Assembly: GCF_041346945.1 (NCBI RefSeq) | Contig: NZ_CP166850.1 | Span: 6,742,501-6,806,500, forward strand | Direction of reading: 5' to 3' | Origin: Amycolatopsis sp. cg9 | Lineage (GTDB): Bacteria > Actinomycetota > Actinomycetes > Mycobacteriales > Pseudonocardiaceae | Length of the DNA: 64,000 nucleotides | Shown: positions 41,548 through 49,201 of the stretch, one piece after another | How positions within the stretch are numbered: position 1 is the stretch's first letter | Layout of the letters: each line of letters begins with the position of its first letter | Made by a program: the position numbers and the translations under genes | The notes under the pieces: generated by a model | What the model saw: only the letters and a program-made list of their open reading frames with translations | What the model was told of the DNA's origin: nothing | The model's database searches: none

Positions 41548-41877
41548 TTGCCGGTCCATTTCGCTCGGCGTCGAGTCCTCGTCCGGCTCCGGGCGGCCGG
41601 GGTCGGGACGGTGCCGACCCGGCTGGTCAAGGCGCGGCGGCACGGTGATCGGCCTGGTGTCCCGTGTGGACAAGGTCGCGGTGGGGAGGCGGCCGTCGCC
41701 GATCACGTGCCGACGCGCGAAGCCCCGCTCGCGCGGACGGACGAGGTCTTCGGGTTCGTCCGGAGCGGACAGCCGGTGCCCCGCATCGGGCAGCGCTACG
41801 CCCTCGCCGACGCCGCGCGGGCCCACCGCGACCTCGAGTCCCGGCGCACGACGGGAAAGCTGCTGCTGCTCCCGTCA
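41548..41877 (+). pseudogene. Remnant of a quinone oxidoreductase (zinc-type MDR family)
   Basis: In one frame an N-terminal-like fragment VLVRLRAAGVG and, 50 residues later, a C-terminal-like VRSGQPVPRIGQRYALADAA followed by RAHRDLESRRTTGKLLLLP match the two ends of NADPH:quinone oxidoreductases. The family has about 310 residues; here about 200 are missing between. There is no start codon with a ribosome binding site. This fills the otherwise gene-free 41539-41874. Confidence 0.6.
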
Positions 41878-42363
41878 GCCCAGGTCCCGCTGCATCAGCA
41901 GCGTGTCGAGCCACCGGTCGTGCTTGAACCCGACGTGCCGCAGCACGCCCGCGTCGGTGAAGCCGGCCGCGAGGTGGAGGTTGCGCGAAGCCGGGCTGCC
42001 GGAGTCGACGATCACCGCGATCGCCTGCCGCGCCCCGGCTTCGCCGCACCGCCTCAGCAGTTCGCCGAGCAGCCGGCGGCCGTGGCCCCGGCCGGTGGCG
42101 CCCGGCGCGAGGTAGATCGTCGTCTCCACCGAGAACCGGTACGCCGGCTTCGGCCGCCACGGCGCCGCCAGCGCGTACCCGAGGACCTCGCCCCCGTCGG
42201 CGAGGACGAGGAAGGGCCACGCGCTCTCGCGGATCTTCGCGCGCCACTGGTCCGCGGTCGGCGGCGTGGTCTCGAACGTGACGACGGAGTCGGTCGCGTA
42301 CGGCGCGAAGACGGCGGCGATGCCCTCGGCGTCAGCCACCGTCGCTTCCTCTATAGTGGACAT
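41875..42363 (-). CDS. GNAT-family N-acetyltransferase (phosphinothricin acetyltransferase-like)
   Basis: A 162-residue acetyltransferase. ATVADAEGIAAVFAPYATDS starts the fold, FSVETTIYLAPGATGRGHGR contains the acetyl-CoA binding Q/RxxGxG/A, and the C-terminus has NLHLAAGFTDAGVLRHVGFK, as in pat-type enzymes. The ATG at 42363 (or 42375) lies in overlapping divergent promoters with the XRE-cupin gene. Acetylation of an amine substrate, possibly a toxic one, is likely. Confidence 0.85.
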   Translation of the reverse strand: MSTIEEATVADAEGIAAVFAPYATDSVVTFETTPPTADQWRAKIRESAWPFLVLADGGEVLGYALAAPWRPKPAYRFSVETTIYLAPGATGRGHGRRLLGELLRRCGEAGARQAIAVIVDSGSPASRNLHLAAGFTDAGVLRHVGFKHDRWLDTLLMQRDLG

Positions 42364-42382
42364 GGTTGTTATCATAGAGGAA
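42346..42382. promoter_or_regulatory. Symmetric, face-to-face promoters with inverted repeat
   Basis: TTCCTCTAT (42346-42354) and ATAGAGGAA (42374-42382) are perfect inverted arms. The left arm runs into TATAGT (42352-42357), a -10 for the rightward gene. The right arm on the minus strand runs into TATGAT (42376-42371), a -10 for the leftward gene. The GNAT ATG at 42363 would then be nearly leaderless. Confidence 0.5.
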
Positions 42383-42951
42383 TGATCGATCCGGTGCTCC
42401 TCGGCCGCCGCCTCCACGAACTCCGCGCCGACCGCGGGCTGGCGCTGAGCGCGCTGGCCAGGGCGGCGGGGGTCAGCGTCAGCATGCTGTCGGCCATCGA
42501 GCGCGGCGAGAAGACGCCGACGGTCGTGGTGCTGTCCCGGATCGCCGACGGGCTCGGCCTGTCGCTGTCCCGCCTGCTGGCCGACCTCGAAACCGACCGG
42601 GTGATCGTCCGCCGCGCCGCCGAGCAGGAGCACGTCGCCGAGCCGGGCGGCTGGCACCGCACGGTGCTGACCCCGGTCGTCCCCGGCGTCAACTTCGAGT
42701 GGATCCGCACGACCCTGCCGCCGCACTGCGACGCGGGCGCGTTCCCCGCCTACGCCCCGGGTTCCCACGAGTTCGTCGCCGTCGAATCGGGTGCGCTGCA
42801 CCTCGGCGTCGGCGCGGCCGAACACACCCTCCACGCGGGTGACTCGCTCTACTTCCCCGCCGACGCCCCGCATTCGTACGCGAACCGCGGCGACGAACCG
42901 TGCGTCTACCACGTCGCCGCGTTGATCATGCGGCCGCGCGGAAACCGGTGA
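42382..42951 (+). CDS. XRE-family regulator with cupin domain
   Basis: A 189-residue protein. The HTH lies at ADRGLALSALARAAGVSVSM and the recognition helix precedes AIERGEKTPTVVVL. A C-terminal cupin follows (SHEFVAVESGALHLGVGAAE, LHAGDSLYFPADAPHSYANR). It probably senses a small molecule and controls itself and the divergent acetyltransferase through the dyad at 42346-42382. The ATG is at 42382. Confidence 0.87.
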   Translation: MIDPVLLGRRLHELRADRGLALSALARAAGVSVSMLSAIERGEKTPTVVVLSRIADGLGLSLSRLLADLETDRVIVRRAAEQEHVAEPGGWHRTVLTPVVPGVNFEWIRTTLPPHCDAGAFPAYAPGSHEFVAVESGALHLGVGAAEHTLHAGDSLYFPADAPHSYANRGDEPCVYHVAALIMRPRGNR

Positions 42952-43011
42952 CCGCCGCCCGTTTCCGGGTTTCGCCGGTTTCGCGCGCGCCGCGCTGTTA
43001 CCGTCCCGGCG

Positions 43012-43272
43012 GTGCGGATCTGGTGCTGCGGGGTCGTCCTGGGTGCGGTTGCGCTGCTCGCCGCCTGCGCCGGCGGCGGATCGGGCACCGGGCGGCTGGT
43101 CCCGCCGACCACCTCGACGACGCCGGCCACTTCGGTGACACCGACCACGGACTCCCCGGTGACGACCACTACGCCGCCGGCGACCACGCAGACGAGGGCG
43201 CACCCGCCGACGGCGACCACGAAGAAGACGACCACCCCGCGTCACACGACGACGCGGCGGCGCCCGCGCTGA
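43012..43272 (+). CDS. Small lipoprotein, Thr/Pro-rich
   Basis: An 86-residue protein. A signal segment VVLGAVALLAAC ends in a lipobox (LAAC), so lipid anchoring is expected. The mature part is Thr/Pro-rich with a basic C-terminus (TTKKTTTPRHTTTRRRPR) that looks disordered and surface-exposed. The start is GTG. No family is recognised. It converges on the small membrane-protein gene with a 1-bp gap. Confidence 0.55.
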   Translation: MRIWCCGVVLGAVALLAACAGGGSGTGRLVPPTTSTTPATSVTPTTDSPVTTTTPPATTQTRAHPPTATTKKTTTPRHTTTRRRPR

Positions 43273-43273
43273 G

Positions 43274-43489
43274 TCAGCGCCCGCGCAGGCGGGGCCGCGC
43301 CAGCCCGACCGCGGCCAGGACGATCAGCGCGACCGCCGCCACCGCCGCGATCACCGACAGGACGGGCGCGCGGGTGTCCGCGCTCGACAACGTGAGGACA
43401 CTGGACAGGAGCAGGACCGCGCCCACGCCCAGGTTCAGCCAGCACAACGGGGCGGTGGTCGGGATGAAGTGCCAACGCCGTTCGGCCAT
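43274..43489 (-). CDS. Small two-span membrane protein
   Basis: A 71-residue protein with two hydrophobic helices (LCWLNLGVGAVLLLSSVLTL and VIAAVAAVALIVLAAVGLAR). AAGGAGG sits 4 nt before the ATG at 43489, a strong ribosome binding site. The N-terminus WHFIPTTAPL may lie near the membrane. No family is recognised; unknown role. Confidence 0.62.
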   Translation of the reverse strand: MAERRWHFIPTTAPLCWLNLGVGAVLLLSSVLTLSSADTRAPVLSVIAAVAAVALIVLAAVGLARPRLRGR

Positions 43490-43622
43490 CGAACCTCCTT
43501 GATCGATCTGCACCCCGGAGCTGCCCCGATCGGGTGGCGCTCAAACCGGCGGGAATCCGCCGTGACCCCGAGCTGTCGCAAACCTGCCAGCCCGCGCGGG
43601 CCGCCGACGATCTACTGGCCGC

Positions 43623-44810
43623 ATGAACGCGACACGCTGGCCCGCTGTCCTGGCCGTCACCGTCGGCATCTTCGCCATCGTCACCACCGAAATCCTGCCG
43701 ATCGGGCTGCTGACGCCGATCGCGGCCGGTTTCGGCGTCACGGCAGGCACGGCGGGCTGGACCATGACCGTCCCCGGGCTCGTCGCCGCGGCCGCCGCCC
43801 CGGTCGTCACCGTCGCGATCGGACGCGCCGACCGGCGGCTGGTCCTGGCCGCGCTGATGCTCCTGCTCGCCGTCGCCGGTTTCCTCGCCGCGGCGGCGCC
43901 CGCGTACTGGGTGCTGCTGGCCGCGCGGTTCCTCGTCGGCCTCGTCATCGGTGGTTTCTGGTCGGTCGGCGCCGGACTGGCGCCCCGGCTCGTGGGGCCG
44001 GCCGCCGCCGCGCGGGCGACGGCGGTGATCTTCTCCGCCGTGCCGCTGGGTTCGGTGCTGGGGGTCCCGCTCGGCACCTTCCTCGGGCAGCTCGCCGGCT
44101 GGCGGACGGCGTTCCTCGTGCTGGGCCTGCTGAGCCTCGGCACGGCGGCCGCGTTGCTGGCCTTCACGCCTTCGCTGCCCCCGGAAGGAACCACGCGGCC
44201 GAGTGTCCTGAAGGGACTGCTGCGCCGCCGTGAAGTCCGAAGTGGACTGATCGTGACGTTCCTCGTGGTGCTGGCCCACTTCGGCACCTACACCTACCTC
44301 ACGCCGTTGCTGCGGGAGGCCGTCCGCCCGGCGGTGCTCAGCGCTTACCTGCTGGTGTACGGGGTCGCCGGCATCGGCGGGACCTTCCTGGCGGGTGCGA
44401 GCCGCCGTCCCCGGGCGGCCTTCGCCGTCGCGGCGGCGGCGATCGGGGCGGCGGTGTTCGTCCTTCCGCACGTCGGCGCGGCGTGCGCCCTCGCGGCGCT
44501 CGTGGTGTGGGGAGCGGCGTACGGCGCGGTACCGGTCTGTTCGCAGTGGTGGTTCTCGCGCGCCGCACCGGACGCCCCCGAGGCCGCGACCGTCCTGTTC
44601 ACCGCGTCCTTCCAGGCCACGATCTCGGCGGGCGCGCTGGCCGGCGGATTCGTGGTGGACGCGGTGTCGGTGCCGGCCGTGATGACCTGCGGCGGGGTGG
44701 CCGCCGTTCTCGCCGCGCTCGCCGTTCCCGTCCGGGTGTTCCGCTCGCCGGAACGCCGGGCTGTCGCGGCCGCCGAGTCCGGTGCGACGGTCGGACCATG
44801 GCTCCCGTGA
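43623..44810 (+). CDS. MFS transporter (arabinose efflux permease-type)
   Basis: A 395-residue MFS protein with about 12 spans. The N-terminus [20 protein letters not shown] and [18 protein letters not shown] resemble AraJ/YdhP-like exporters. The next gene (acetaldehyde dehydrogenase) starts within its last 13 bp, so the transporter is coupled to a meta-cleavage-type enzyme pair; it may move a related metabolite. The substrate is unknown. Confidence 0.85.
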   Translation: MNATRWPAVLAVTVGIFAIVTTEILPIGLLTPIAAGFGVTAGTAGWTMTVPGLVAAAAAPVVTVAIGRADRRLVLAALMLLLAVAGFLAAAAPAYWVLLAARFLVGLVIGGFWSVGAGLAPRLVGPAAAARATAVIFSAVPLGSVLGVPLGTFLGQLAGWRTAFLVLGLLSLGTAAALLAFTPSLPPEGTTRPSVLKGLLRRREVRSGLIVTFLVVLAHFGTYTYLTPLLREAVRPAVLSAYLLVYGVAGIGGTFLAGASRRPRAAFAVAAAAIGAAVFVLPHVGAACALAALVVWGAAYGAVPVCSQWWFSRAAPDAPEAATVLFTASFQATISAGALAGGFVVDAVSVPAVMTCGGVAAVLAALAVPVRVFRSPERRAVAAAESGATVGPWLP

Positions 44811-45697
44811 TGGCGGCGATCGTCGGCCCCGGCAACATCGGCACCGATTTGCTGGCGAAGCTGCGACGCAGTGAAGTGATCGAAGTCGGTTACGTGGTCG
44901 GCGTGGTCGAGTCCGACGGCCTCGAACGCGCCCGCGCGCAGGGGATCGCGGCGTCGGCCGAAGGCGTCGACTGGCTGCTGCGCCAGGACCCGCTGCCCGA
45001 GCTGGTGTTCGAGGCGACGTCGGCGAAGGCGCACGCCGCGAACGCCCCGCGCTACGAGGCGGCGGGCATCCAGGCGATCGACCTCACCCCGGCGCACCTC
45101 GGCCCGATGGTGTGCCCGCCGGTCAACCTCGGCGCCCACCTCGGCGCGCCGAACGTCTCGATGATCACCTGCGGTGGCCAGGCGACGATTCCCGTGGTGC
45201 ACGCGGTTTCCCGGGTGACGCCGGTGCCGTACGCGGAGATCGTCGCCTCGGTGGCCTCGCGCGGCGCGGGTCCCGGCACCCGGGCGAACATCGACGAGTT
45301 CACGCGCACGACGTCGCGGGCGGTGGCCGAGATCGGCGGGGCGGGGAAGGGCAAGGCGATCATCATCCTCAACCCCGTCGAGCCGCCGATGATCATGCGG
45401 GACACGGTGTTCTGCGCGATCGGCCTCGACGCCGACCGCGAGGCGATCACCGCGTCCATCCACGAGATGGTGGCCGAGGTGCAGCAGTACGTCCCCGGGT
45501 ACACCCTGCGTGCCGATCCGCAGTTCGACGACGCTCGCGAGGACTGGGACGGCCACGCGCGGGTCGGCGTCTTCCTCGAGGTCCGCGGCAACGGCGACTA
45601 CCTCCCGGAGTACGCCGGGAACCTGGACATCATGACCGCCGCGGCCGCGCGCGTCGGCGAGCTGATGGCGCGCGCGAAGCAGGAGGTGCCGGCATGA
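44798..45697 (+). CDS. Acetaldehyde dehydrogenase (acylating)
   Basis: A 299-residue protein. The NAD-binding motif is [20 protein letters not shown], the catalytic Cys is Cys125 in [16 protein letters not shown], and the family pattern [19 protein letters not shown] is complete. It turns acetaldehyde, CoA and NAD into acetyl-CoA and works in complex with the aldolase encoded next, channelling the aldehyde. The start at 44798 overlaps the MFS stop; an ATG at 44810 (TGATG) is also possible. Confidence 0.9.
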   Translation: MAPVMAAIVGPGNIGTDLLAKLRRSEVIEVGYVVGVVESDGLERARAQGIAASAEGVDWLLRQDPLPELVFEATSAKAHAANAPRYEAAGIQAIDLTPAHLGPMVCPPVNLGAHLGAPNVSMITCGGQATIPVVHAVSRVTPVPYAEIVASVASRGAGPGTRANIDEFTRTTSRAVAEIGGAGKGKAIIILNPVEPPMIMRDTVFCAIGLDADREAITASIHEMVAEVQQYVPGYTLRADPQFDDAREDWDGHARVGVFLEVRGNGDYLPEYAGNLDIMTAAAARVGELMARAKQEVPA

Positions 45698-46719
45698 CCC
45701 GCCCGGAATTGCGCCACGACGTCCGGATCGTCGACACGACGCTGCGCGATGGCAGCCACGCGATGGCCCACCGCTTCACCGAGCAGCAGGTGCGCGACAC
45801 CGTGCGCGCGCTCGACCGCGCGGGCGTCGAGGTGATCGAGGTGACCCACGGCGACGGCCTTGGCGGCTCGTCGTTCACCTACGGCTTTTCCGCCGTCGAC
45901 GAGCTTCGCCTGATCGCGGCGGCGCGTGAAGAAGCGAAGCAGGCGAAGATCGCCGTGCTGCTGGTGCCCGGCATCGGGACGGCGGAGGACCTCCAGCGCG
46001 CCTTCGACGCGGGCGCGGAGATGGTGCGGGTGGCGACCCACTGCACCGAGGCCGACGTCTCGCCGCAGCACTTCGGCCTGGCGCGCGAACTCGGCATGGA
46101 AACGGCCGGGTTCCTGATGATGGCGCACCGGACGCCCCCGGAAGACCTGGCGAAGCAGGCCAGGATCATGGTGGACGCGGGCTGCCAGGCGGCGTACGTG
46201 ACGGACTCGGCGGGCGCGCTGCTGATGCACGAAGCGCGGGCGCGGTTCGAAGCACTGGTCGCGGAGGTCGGCGACACGGCGTGGATCGGCTACCACGGGC
46301 ACCAGAACCTCTCACTCGGCGTCGCGAACTCGGTCCTGGCCCACGAAGCCGGCGTCCGCTACATCGACGGCTCGTTGTGCGCCCTCGGCGCGGGCGCGGG
46401 CAACTCGCCGACGGAGGTCCTCGCGGCGGTGTTCGACCGCCTGGGGATCGACACGGGCCTCGACGTCGGCGCCCTGCTGGACGCGGCCGAGGAGGTCGTC
46501 CGCCCGTACCTGCACCGCTGGCCGAAGCTGGACCGCAACGCGATCGTCCAGGGCTGGGCGGGGGTCTACTCGAGCTTCCTGCTGCACGCGGAACGGGCCG
46601 CGGAGCGCTACGGCGTCCCGGCCCAGGCGATCCTGCGCCGCTGCGGCGAGCTCGCTCTGGTCGGCGGCCAGGAGGACATGATCATCGACGTCGCCGTGCA
46701 GCTGGCCGCGGAGGGGTAG
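45694..46719 (+). CDS. 4-hydroxy-2-oxovalerate aldolase
   Basis: A 341-residue DRE-TIM metallolyase. [32 protein letters not shown] and [15 protein letters not shown] hold the metal ligands and substrate-binding residues. It splits 4-hydroxy-2-oxoacids into pyruvate and an aldehyde, which passes to the partner dehydrogenase. AGGAGG and an ATGA overlap join it to that gene. The hydratase and ring-cleavage genes of a full meta pathway are not in this window. Confidence 0.92.
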   Translation: MTRPELRHDVRIVDTTLRDGSHAMAHRFTEQQVRDTVRALDRAGVEVIEVTHGDGLGGSSFTYGFSAVDELRLIAAAREEAKQAKIAVLLVPGIGTAEDLQRAFDAGAEMVRVATHCTEADVSPQHFGLARELGMETAGFLMMAHRTPPEDLAKQARIMVDAGCQAAYVTDSAGALLMHEARARFEALVAEVGDTAWIGYHGHQNLSLGVANSVLAHEAGVRYIDGSLCALGAGAGNSPTEVLAAVFDRLGIDTGLDVGALLDAAEEVVRPYLHRWPKLDRNAIVQGWAGVYSSFLLHAERAAERYGVPAQAILRRCGELALVGGQEDMIIDVAVQLAAEG

Positions 46720-46764
46720 CGGCCGGTCCACTGTGGACCTGAACCACCGGGTGCCACGCGTCGC

Positions 46765-46793
46765 GGGCGCGCCGGGACCGTCCCGGCGCGCCC
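46765..46793. terminator. Bidirectional hairpin between convergent genes
   Basis: GGGCGCGCCGGGA (46765-46777) and TCCCGGCGCGCCC (46781-46793) form a perfect 13-bp stem with a 3-nt loop. It sits between the aldolase stop (46719) and the monooxygenase stop (46800), so it probably serves both genes. Confidence 0.65.
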
Positions 46794-46799
46794 CCGGCG

Positions 46800-48314
46800 T
46801 CACGCGGGCTCGCCGAACCACCTCCGCAGCGCGGCCTCCAGGCCGGCGGTCCCGCCGTCCTCGCTCGCCCAGGCGATGAAGCCGTCCGGCCGGAGCAGCA
46901 CCCCGGTGAGGCTCGCTTCGTCGGCGCCCTTCGCGGTGAGCACGTTGACGCGCTCGCTCCAGCCCGCCGCCGCCTGGCGCAGGCCGGCGTCGTCGGCGAG
47001 GTCGAGCAGGAGCGCCTTGCCGTCCTGGAGGTGTTCGCCGAGCCGGGTTCCGTCGGCGAAGGCGAAGTCCGGTGCCGCGCGGCCGGTGAGGTCGTGGTCG
47101 CCGTCGAGCGGGTAGCGGTGCAGCACGCCGGAGAGCTTCTTGGCCAGGTAGGTGGCGCCGTCGTCGGTGCGCAGCAGATCGCCGACGACCTGGCGCAGCG
47201 CCTTCGTCCGGACGTCGCTGCGCATCAGCGCGACCTGCGCCCGCGTCCATTCGAGCACCCACTCGCCGATCGGGTGGCGTTCGGCGGTGTAGGTGTCGAG
47301 CAGGCCCTCGGGTGCCCAGCCGTGGATGGTCGCGGCGAGCTTCCACCCGAGGTTGACGGCGTCGCCGATGCCCAGGTTCAGCCCCTGCCCGCCGAAGGGG
47401 GAGTGGACGTGCGCGGCGTCGCCGGCCAGCAGGACGCGGCCCAGGCGGTAGGTGCTCGCCTGGCGCGCGTTGTCGGTGAAGCGCGTCGCGCTGTGCACCT
47501 CGAGCACCCGGACGTCGGCGCCGGATACCCGCCGGAAGCTGTCCTCCAGTTCCTGCGCGGTGACCGGCGCGTCCCGGTCCGCCGGCGGCCCGTCGAACTC
47601 GACGGTGAGCATCCGCCCGGGCATCGGCCCGTGGACGTAGAGCCCGCCGGTGCCGTGCTGCCAGCCCCCGGGCAGCTTGTCGACCCCGCTGAGCTCGGCC
47701 ATCGCCTGCCGCCCGGTGACGGCGGGGTCGGTCCCGGGGAACTCGAACCCGGCCAGCTTCCGGACCGGGCTGCGACCCCCGTCGCAGCCGACCAGCCAGC
47801 TCGCGCGGACCGTTTCCTCCCCGAGCTCGACGGTCACGCCGTCGTCGCCGGCCTCGAACCCGGTCAGCTCGACCCCGCGCCGGATCTCGACCCCCAGTTC
47901 GAGGGCGCGCGCGGCGAGGATCGCCTCGACGGCCTGCTGCTGGATCACGACGACGCGGGACGCGGGTCCGACGTCCCGGAAGTCGGGATCCTCGAAGTCG
48001 ACCCCGTTCGAGGCGACCATGATGCCCGCGAAGTGCCCCACGGGCATCGCCGGCTTCGGCCCGCCGCCGCCCCGCGACTTGAGGAACTCCTCGATCCGCG
48101 CGGCGTTCTGCCGCACGTTCTCGTCCATGGCGGGCAGCAGCCCGCGCCGGTAGAAGGCTTCGGCCGTCGTCAGGTTGACCGACCCGGCCTTGATCGTCAG
48201 GTCCGGCTCGGGCAGCCGTTCGACGACGAGCACGTCCACGCCCGCCAGCCGCAGTTCGCAGGCCAGCATCAAGCCGACCGGTCCGCCCCCGGAGATCACC
48301 ACATCCCTGTTCAT
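46800..48314 (-). CDS. FAD-dependent aromatic monooxygenase (rifampicin-monooxygenase-like)
   Basis: A 504-residue class A flavoprotein hydroxylase. The dinucleotide motif is VVISGGGPVGLMLACELRLA, the DG motif is WLVGCDGGRSPVRK, and the second FAD motif reads LAGDAAHVHSPFGGQGLNLG. A C-terminal thioredoxin-like domain follows. Such enzymes hydroxylate phenols or antibiotics. It diverges from a TetR regulator that probably controls it. The substrate is unknown, but drug or aromatic detoxification is the usual role. Confidence 0.87.
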   Translation of the reverse strand: MNRDVVISGGGPVGLMLACELRLAGVDVLVVERLPEPDLTIKAGSVNLTTAEAFYRRGLLPAMDENVRQNAARIEEFLKSRGGGGPKPAMPVGHFAGIMVASNGVDFEDPDFRDVGPASRVVVIQQQAVEAILAARALELGVEIRRGVELTGFEAGDDGVTVELGEETVRASWLVGCDGGRSPVRKLAGFEFPGTDPAVTGRQAMAELSGVDKLPGGWQHGTGGLYVHGPMPGRMLTVEFDGPPADRDAPVTAQELEDSFRRVSGADVRVLEVHSATRFTDNARQASTYRLGRVLLAGDAAHVHSPFGGQGLNLGIGDAVNLGWKLAATIHGWAPEGLLDTYTAERHPIGEWVLEWTRAQVALMRSDVRTKALRQVVGDLLRTDDGATYLAKKLSGVLHRYPLDGDHDLTGRAAPDFAFADGTRLGEHLQDGKALLLDLADDAGLRQAAAGWSERVNVLTAKGADEASLTGVLLRPDGFIAWASEDGGTAGLEAALRRWFGEPA

Positions 48315-48365
48315 GGCTCCGATGATGCCCCGAAACTTTTACCGAGTCAAACGTTGTGCTGGGTC

Positions 48366-48371
48366 TATACT
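48366..48371 (+). promoter_or_regulatory. -10 element for a possibly leaderless TetR transcript
   Basis: TATACT (48366-48371) lies 8 bp before the ATG at 48380, so transcription would begin at or next to the start codon. No ribosome binding site is seen. A clear -35 is not visible. Confidence 0.4.
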
Positions 48372-48379
48372 CTCGGCTC

Positions 48380-49012
48380 ATGGCGGATCACGGACTGCGC
48401 GAGCGCAAGAAGCAGGCAACACGCCAGCTCATCTCGAACGTGGCGACCGGCCTCTTCATCCAGCGCGGCTTCGACCAGGTGACGGTGGCGGAGATCGCCG
48501 AAGCGGCGGGCGTCTCGAAGATGACGGTCTTCAACTACTTCCCGCGCAAGGAGGACCTGTTCCTCGACCGCCACGCGGACCGCCTGGCGGAGCTGACCTC
48601 GGTGGTCACCGCACGGCCGGCGGGGGTGTCGCCGTGCGCGGCCCTGCGCGAGCACCAGCACTCGCTGCTGGCTTCGGGGCATCCGCTGTCCGGCGCCATC
48701 GCCGGCGGCCCGGGTTTCTGGTGGGTCCTGACGTCGAGCCCGGCGTTGATGGCGCGGTGGTACGAGCAGGAACGCGAAATCGCGGAGGCGTTCACGGAGA
48801 TTTTCGTCGGCGAGACCGGCGACGCTTTCCGCTCCCGGATGGTGGCGGGGTTGCTGACCACGGCGATCGCGACGATCTTTTCGCACGCGATGGGCCGGAT
48901 CATCGGGGGAGAGGACGCGGAACTGGTGCGCCGCGAGCAAGTGGCGTTCATCGATGAGGCGTTCGACCTGGTGGAGAACGGCGTCGGCGACTTTCCCGCC
49001 GCCGGCCGTTAG
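48380..49012 (+). CDS. TetR-family transcriptional regulator
   Basis: A 210-residue protein. The N-terminal HTH reads VTVAEIAEAAGVSKMTVFNY followed by FPRKEDLFLDRH, typical of TetR. The ligand domain includes WWVLTSSPALMARWYEQERE. It is divergent from the FAD monooxygenase, which is its likely target. The ATG at 48380 is taken because the -10 element TATACT ends 8 bp before it; an earlier in-frame ATG at 48356 would lie upstream of that element. Confidence 0.85.
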   Translation: MADHGLRERKKQATRQLISNVATGLFIQRGFDQVTVAEIAEAAGVSKMTVFNYFPRKEDLFLDRHADRLAELTSVVTARPAGVSPCAALREHQHSLLASGHPLSGAIAGGPGFWWVLTSSPALMARWYEQEREIAEAFTEIFVGETGDAFRSRMVAGLLTTAIATIFSHAMGRIIGGEDAELVRREQVAFIDEAFDLVENGVGDFPAAGR

Positions 49013-49201
49013 CCTGATTGAAATAATGTTTCCCGACCGTGTCGTCCTTCGCCCGTAACGGCGAGCTGTCCACCGCATCCGGGGGAAACGCCTTCACCGC
49101 CACGTTTCCGCGGGTGTATTCCTGGATGTCGCACCGGTGCGCGCGCCGCACGGGCGTGGAGGGGGGCGCGAAATGAGGAACGGCAGACCGGGCCGGGAGC
49201 C

